DNA of 35,309 bases from Atopobiaceae bacterium (GTDB taxonomy: Bacteria > Actinomycetota > Coriobacteriia > Coriobacteriales > Atopobiaceae): the NCBI GenBank assembly GCA_017941705.1, contig JAGAVX010000092.1, forward strand, positions 1 through 35,309, given 5' to 3'. The notes under the pieces were generated by a model that ran no database searches, was not told where the DNA came from, and saw only the letters and a program-made list of their open reading frames with translations. A program made the position numbers and the translations under genes. Each line of letters starts with the position of its first letter. The stretch's first letter is position 1. Of this stretch, positions 31,665-35,309 are shown in pieces.

Positions 31665-32693
31665 GTGATCAAGACCGTCGCAATCGTGAGCCTTTCGAGC
31701 GGCATCCTCGGCGAGCCCTTCGTGCGCTTTGAGGTCGAGCTCGGCCTCCGGCGACTCCGGGAGCTTGGATTGAACGTCAGGTTCATGCCCAACGCGCTCA
31801 AAGGAATGGACTACCTCGCGGAGCATCCCGAGAAGCGCGCGCAGGACCTGCTCGACGCGTTCCGCGACCCCGGCGTCGACATGATTCTCTGCGCCATAGG
31901 CGGAGACGACACCTATCGCCTGCTCCCCTACCTGTTTGACCACGACGAGCTTGCGAACGCCGTGACAGACAAGATCTTCCTCGGCTTCTCGGACACGACC
32001 ATCAACCACCTGATGCTGCACAAGGTCGGCCTGCGTACCTTCTACGGGCAGGCGTTTCTGCCCGACCTCTGCGAGCTCGACTCAGAGATGCTCCCCTACA
32101 CCAGGCGCTTCTTTGAGGAGCTGGTCACGACCGGAGCCATCCACACGGTCGCGCCCAGCGACCTGTGGTACGAGTCAAGGCAACGCTTTGCACCAGACCA
32201 GGTCGGCACCCCGCTGGCCGCTCATCCCAACCACGGCTTCGAGCTGCTGCAAGGCCCGTCCGTGTTCTCGGGCAAGATCCTCGGCGGCTGCATCGACACG
32301 TTCTACGACATGTTCAATGGCGACCGCTACGCGGACATGCCGACCCTCTGCCAAAAATACCGCCTCTTCCCCGGCAAGGACGACTGGCGGGGCCGCATCC
32401 TGCTGCTCGAATCCAGCGAGGAGAAGATGCCGCCTGAGCAATACCGACAGGCACTCACGTACCTCAAGCAGGAAGGCGTGTTCGAGGTCGTCTCCGGCGT
32501 GCTCGCCGGCAAGCCCATGGACGAAGCGTACGCAGATGAGTACCGACAAGCGCTCGTCGAGGTCATCGGCGACCCCAGCCTACCGATCGTCTTCAACGTG
32601 AACGTCGGCCACGCGATGCCCCGCTGCATCATCCCGTTCGGCATCGACGCAACCGTAGACGCAGTACGACAGACCATCACGTTCGCAAGCTAG
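31665..32693 (+). CDS. S66-family serine peptidase (LD-carboxypeptidase/MccF-like)
   Basis: 342 residues from GTG 31665, with GGAGG 4 bases upstream. The S66 nucleophile elbow is F-L-G-F-S-D-T-T (Ser109), with an upstream I-G-G-D-D-T-Y. The acid is probably the Glu in L-L-L-E-S-S-E-E, and the histidine lies in N-V-N-V-G-H-A-M-P. Family members either trim tetrapeptides of recycled murein (LdcA) or hydrolyse microcin C-like adenylates (MccF). The length and the L-L-L-E-S segment lean toward the MccF-like branch, but this cannot be settled by eye. No signal peptide, so it is cytoplasmic. Convergent with the PHP gene. Confidence 0.9.
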   Translation: MIKTVAIVSLSSGILGEPFVRFEVELGLRRLRELGLNVRFMPNALKGMDYLAEHPEKRAQDLLDAFRDPGVDMILCAIGGDDTYRLLPYLFDHDELANAVTDKIFLGFSDTTINHLMLHKVGLRTFYGQAFLPDLCELDSEMLPYTRRFFEELVTTGAIHTVAPSDLWYESRQRFAPDQVGTPLAAHPNHGFELLQGPSVFSGKILGGCIDTFYDMFNGDRYADMPTLCQKYRLFPGKDDWRGRILLLESSEEKMPPEQYRQALTYLKQEGVFEVVSGVLAGKPMDEAYADEYRQALVEVIGDPSLPIVFNVNVGHAMPRCIIPFGIDATVDAVRQTITFAS

Positions 32694-32722
32694 GCACGCC
32701 GGCCTGCGATAGCCTCCGCGCC

Positions 32723-33565
32723 CTACCCCTCAAACGGGTGGAAGCTCGGCACCATCTTGTCGTAGGTGTAGAAGCCCTCAAACCCGAGCGACGCCAGGTA
32801 CTTCTGGTAGTGGCGCAGGTACGCCCCAAGGTGCTCGGGCGCGTGGCTGTCAGATCCCAGCGTGATGATCTTGCCACCGAGGTCGCGGTACAAGCGCAGA
32901 ATCTCCTCCGCCGGCTGGCTGTCCTTGAGTCCATAGCGCACACTCGACGTGTTGAGCTCGATGCCCTTGCCGACCTTGATCACGTGCTCCAGCGTCGCCG
33001 CCACCAGATCGCGGTTGGCCGGGAAGTCGAGGATGCCCGCCGGGTCATAGCGCTTGATCAGGTCGAGGTGCGCAAGCACGCTCCAGTGCTCGAAGCTCGT
33101 GGTCACGTCGTAGAGCTCCTGGTAGTACGCATGGTTGTACTCCTCCTGCGTACGACCCTCCTGAAACTCACCCGTCCAGAACTCGAGGTCACCCACCTGG
33201 TGGATCGAGAGCAACGTGAAGTCAAGCTCACTCCCCCACTTGTCCCACAGGGCGTTGAACTGCGGAATCGTATGCGTCTGCACGCCAAACTCAAGGCCAC
33301 ACTTGATGGTGATGCGGTCAGCCCATCGCTCTTGCAGATCGGCGATGCACGGGAAGTAGGCATCGTAGTCAACATTCACCACACGCTGGCCCTCCATCAC
33401 CTTGGCGGTCAGTGCCTGGTCCCAGTCGGGCTTGATGCCATAGTCGACATGGTCGGTAAAGCAGATCTCGTCAAGGTTGCTCTTCCAGGCATCAGCCACG
33501 ACCTTCTCGGGGATGTACCAGGAGTCGTCCGAGAACATGCAGTGAACGTGATAGTCGGCAAGCAT
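32723..33565 (-). CDS. PHP-domain phosphoesterase, histidinol-phosphatase (HisJ/HisK-type)
   Basis: 280 residues. PHP metal-binding motifs: D-Y-H-V-H (4-8), F-T-D-H-V-D (about 36-41), a Glu in C-G-L-E-F-G, H in S-I-H-Q, and G-S-D-S-H near the end. The length and motif order match the HisJ-type histidinol-phosphatases that remove phosphate in histidine synthesis, though no his genes are nearby and other phosphoesters are possible. It is cytoplasmic. AAAGGAAG lies about 5-6 bases upstream of ATG 33565. Confidence 0.88.
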   Translation of the reverse strand: MLADYHVHCMFSDDSWYIPEKVVADAWKSNLDEICFTDHVDYGIKPDWDQALTAKVMEGQRVVNVDYDAYFPCIADLQERWADRITIKCGLEFGVQTHTIPQFNALWDKWGSELDFTLLSIHQVGDLEFWTGEFQEGRTQEEYNHAYYQELYDVTTSFEHWSVLAHLDLIKRYDPAGILDFPANRDLVAATLEHVIKVGKGIELNTSSVRYGLKDSQPAEEILRLYRDLGGKIITLGSDSHAPEHLGAYLRHYQKYLASLGFEGFYTYDKMVPSFHPFEG

Positions 33566-33613
33566 GGCCTCTTCCTTTCTTAGGCGTGCTACGTATCTGT
33601 CAACGATACACCT

Positions 33614-34987
33614 CTAGGACGCGTCGCGCCCCTTCTGCGCCTGTTCCAACGAGCGAATCGTGCGATACAGGAGCCCGACCGAAACCGCCATCATGATCGC
33701 CTCGGTTATGGGTTGGGCCCAGATCATACCATCAAAGCCAAAGGCACGGTTGAGCGCAAGCAGCAGCGGCACGTACAGGAACAGCTGCCTGACCAGCGTT
33801 ATGCCAAACGCGTACTGCGGCTTGCCCATCGCCTGGAACGACATCCTGCTCATGGACACGGCACCCACAAAGGGAAGGATCCACATGAGCGTGCGCAGGA
33901 CCTTTGCTCCTGTGGCGATGACCTCGGGCGACTCGGAGAAGATGCCCACCAGCTGCGGGGCAAACAGGCCGTACACCGCCATGATGCAGAGCTCGGTCCC
34001 GCTGACGACGCCGATTCCCGCGCGGAGCACCTCAAGCATGCGGCGGTAGTTCTTGGCACCGTAGTTGTAGCCCATGATTGGCTGCGTTCCGGCAGCAAAG
34101 CCCTGGTAGACATAGTTGCCCAGCGACAGGATCTTCTGTGCCACCCCCATGGCCGCGACGGTCAGCTCGCCATACGCGACGGCGAGGTTGTTGTTGATCA
34201 CATACGCCGCAGACGTGAGCAGCGTCTCGAGCGTTGCGGGCACACCCACCCAAAAGATCTCGCGGAGGATCTCGGTCGTGGGACGCACGTATCTCAACGA
34301 GGGGCTCAGCAGCGTCTTGTGCCGCAGGTAGAACATGAGCGAGGTGAGCATACCGGCCGCATTGCCCATGATCGTCGCCACGGCCGCGCCCTGGCAGCCC
34401 ATGCCTAGCACGAAGATGAACAACGGGTCGAGCACGATGTTCACCACGGTCCCCACAACCATGCCCGCAACCGAATAGTTGACCGAGCCCTCGCTGCGGA
34501 GCAGCTGCCCAAAGGTGTAGTTGCCCATCGTGAAGATGCTTCCGGCAAGGATCACACGCACATACTGCTCGGTGTACAAGAAGGTGTTGTCGCGCGCTCC
34601 AAGGCCAGCCACGATGGTTGGCAACAGCACGAGCCCAGCAAGCGCCACCACGGCGCTGTTGACCACCGTAAGCACAAATCCAGAGGTCAGCGTGTGGTTT
34701 GCCTTCTCCATATCGCCTTTGCCCAGGCAGCGCGCGATGAGCGAGGACGCGCCAGTGCCGATCATGTTGGATATGGCGATGGAGACCATCATGACGGGAT
34801 ACGCGAGGTTGACGGCAGCGAGCTGGTAGTCGTCATGCATCTGGCCGATGAAGAACGTGTCCACCAGGTTGTAGAGCACCATGATGAGCATGCCTGCGAT
34901 CAGCGGTACCCCGAGCTTGGCGACGGCCACCGCCGGCCGCTCCTCGCTCAGGATGTAGATTCGCTTGTCATCTACCGGTTGGCTCAT
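33614..34987 (-). CDS. MATE-family efflux transporter
   Basis: 457 residues from ATG 34987, with about 12 membrane segments in two bundles of six. Typical MATE features are P-L-I-A-G-M-L-I-M-V-L-Y-N-L-V-D-T-F-F-I-G-Q and, in the second half, A-G-T-Q-P-I-M-G-Y-N-Y-G-A, both diagnostic of the family (NorM/DinF-like branch). It exports drugs or metabolites in exchange for protons or sodium. The start has GGGG about 9 bases upstream; an ATG at 34996 is in frame and possible. It stands upstream of the PHP gene (48 bases) and may be cotranscribed with it. Confidence 0.93.
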   Translation of the reverse strand: MSQPVDDKRIYILSEERPAVAVAKLGVPLIAGMLIMVLYNLVDTFFIGQMHDDYQLAAVNLAYPVMMVSIAISNMIGTGASSLIARCLGKGDMEKANHTLTSGFVLTVVNSAVVALAGLVLLPTIVAGLGARDNTFLYTEQYVRVILAGSIFTMGNYTFGQLLRSEGSVNYSVAGMVVGTVVNIVLDPLFIFVLGMGCQGAAVATIMGNAAGMLTSLMFYLRHKTLLSPSLRYVRPTTEILREIFWVGVPATLETLLTSAAYVINNNLAVAYGELTVAAMGVAQKILSLGNYVYQGFAAGTQPIMGYNYGAKNYRRMLEVLRAGIGVVSGTELCIMAVYGLFAPQLVGIFSESPEVIATGAKVLRTLMWILPFVGAVSMSRMSFQAMGKPQYAFGITLVRQLFLYVPLLLALNRAFGFDGMIWAQPITEAIMMAVSVGLLYRTIRSLEQAQKGRDAS

Positions 34988-35309
34988 ACGCAGCATCCCC
35001 CATCGGCAGGCCCGCCAAAACCGCATCGGAGCTCGCCTGCATCCAGTCCGCCATCACATCAGAAACCGAATCATACGACTATTCTTGCGAGCGCGGGCTC
35101 CTCGGCAGAGCCAGGCGCCAGCCGCAAAAGGGCAACCGGCCAATTACCTCTGCCACCAGAACGCTCCAAAGAGCCAATTGATCTTACGTTGTATTGCCTC
35201 GATTCCCTCTTCGAACAAAAAATCAAGAGCCAATCCGCCATGAATGAGCATTTTCTAGGTAAATAGTTGTGAAACTAGCCCTCTCACACTCCACAAGTGT
35301 GCTAACTAC
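34988..35309. other. Right-end intergenic region
   Basis: 322 bases without a credible gene. It holds a short inverted repeat TAGTT-4-AACTA (35264-35277) and CACAC-7-GTGTG near 35286-35302. Possible -35/-10-like elements for the MATE gene (TTGTTC, about 17 bases, AATACA on the minus strand) lie around 35190-35217. Confidence 0.35.

Overview
The window looks like the chromosome of a high-GC anaerobic actinobacterium of the class Coriobacteriia, most likely Atopobiaceae (Olsenella/Atopobium-like). This rests on high GC with strong third-position bias, the NADP-type glutamate dehydrogenase, the tig-clpP-clpX order, CydDC-like ABC pairs, and many short GGGGAC-containing intergenic repeats. The assignment is an inference; no rRNA or other phylogenetic marker was compared.

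Layout. 1-6450, all on the minus strand: a gene cut by the left edge (TerD-like C-terminus), an SPFH/prohibitin-like membrane protein, and the protein quality-control cluster clpX, clpP and tig preceded by a tRNA-Leu(UAG). 6450-11000: an HAD phosphatase, gdhA bracketed by oppositely oriented 33-bp tandem repeats, a diacylglycerol-kinase-family lipid kinase and a hypothetical gene. 11000-19000: an NhaC-type antiporter (+), a hypothetical protein, a CASTOR/POLLUX-like channel with RCK domains, and a compact operon of GT2-GtrA glycosyltransferase, phosphodiester glycosidase and a small membrane protein interrupted by an in-frame amber codon. Then come a palindromic tRNA-Gly-like element and tRNA-Gly(UCC). 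19000-26900: a small Cys-rich protein and four ABC half-exporters in two pairs (an unassigned heterodimer and a CydDC-like pair), each pair with its own promoter/operator-like palindrome. 27000-35309: a second HAD phosphatase, tRNA-Pro(UGG), a three-copy 35-bp tandem repeat, a two-gene RiPP locus, a Fic protein, an S66 (LD-carboxypeptidase/MccF-like) peptidase, a PHP phosphatase and a MATE transporter.

The most interesting system is the RiPP locus at 28264-30240. A 139-residue precursor has a Nif11-like leader ending in Gly-Gly and a 54-residue core with five cysteines. The core repeats the motif C-K-x-[S/T]-Y three times and the longer unit C-K-x-T-Y-x3-E-N-C twice. It is followed by a perfect 17-bp intercistronic stem-loop and a radical SAM/SPASM maturase with a probable N-terminal peptide-recognition domain. 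No peptidase or exporter dedicated to the peptide is seen in the window.

Other points of note are the amber-interrupted gene at 16018-16500, several families of intergenic palindromes and tandem repeats (6575, 7671, 9391, 13772, 18793, 28099, 31465), and a cluster of three GTCAA/TTGAC-type sites at 19123-19210. All functional names come from motif recognition by eye; no database search was possible.
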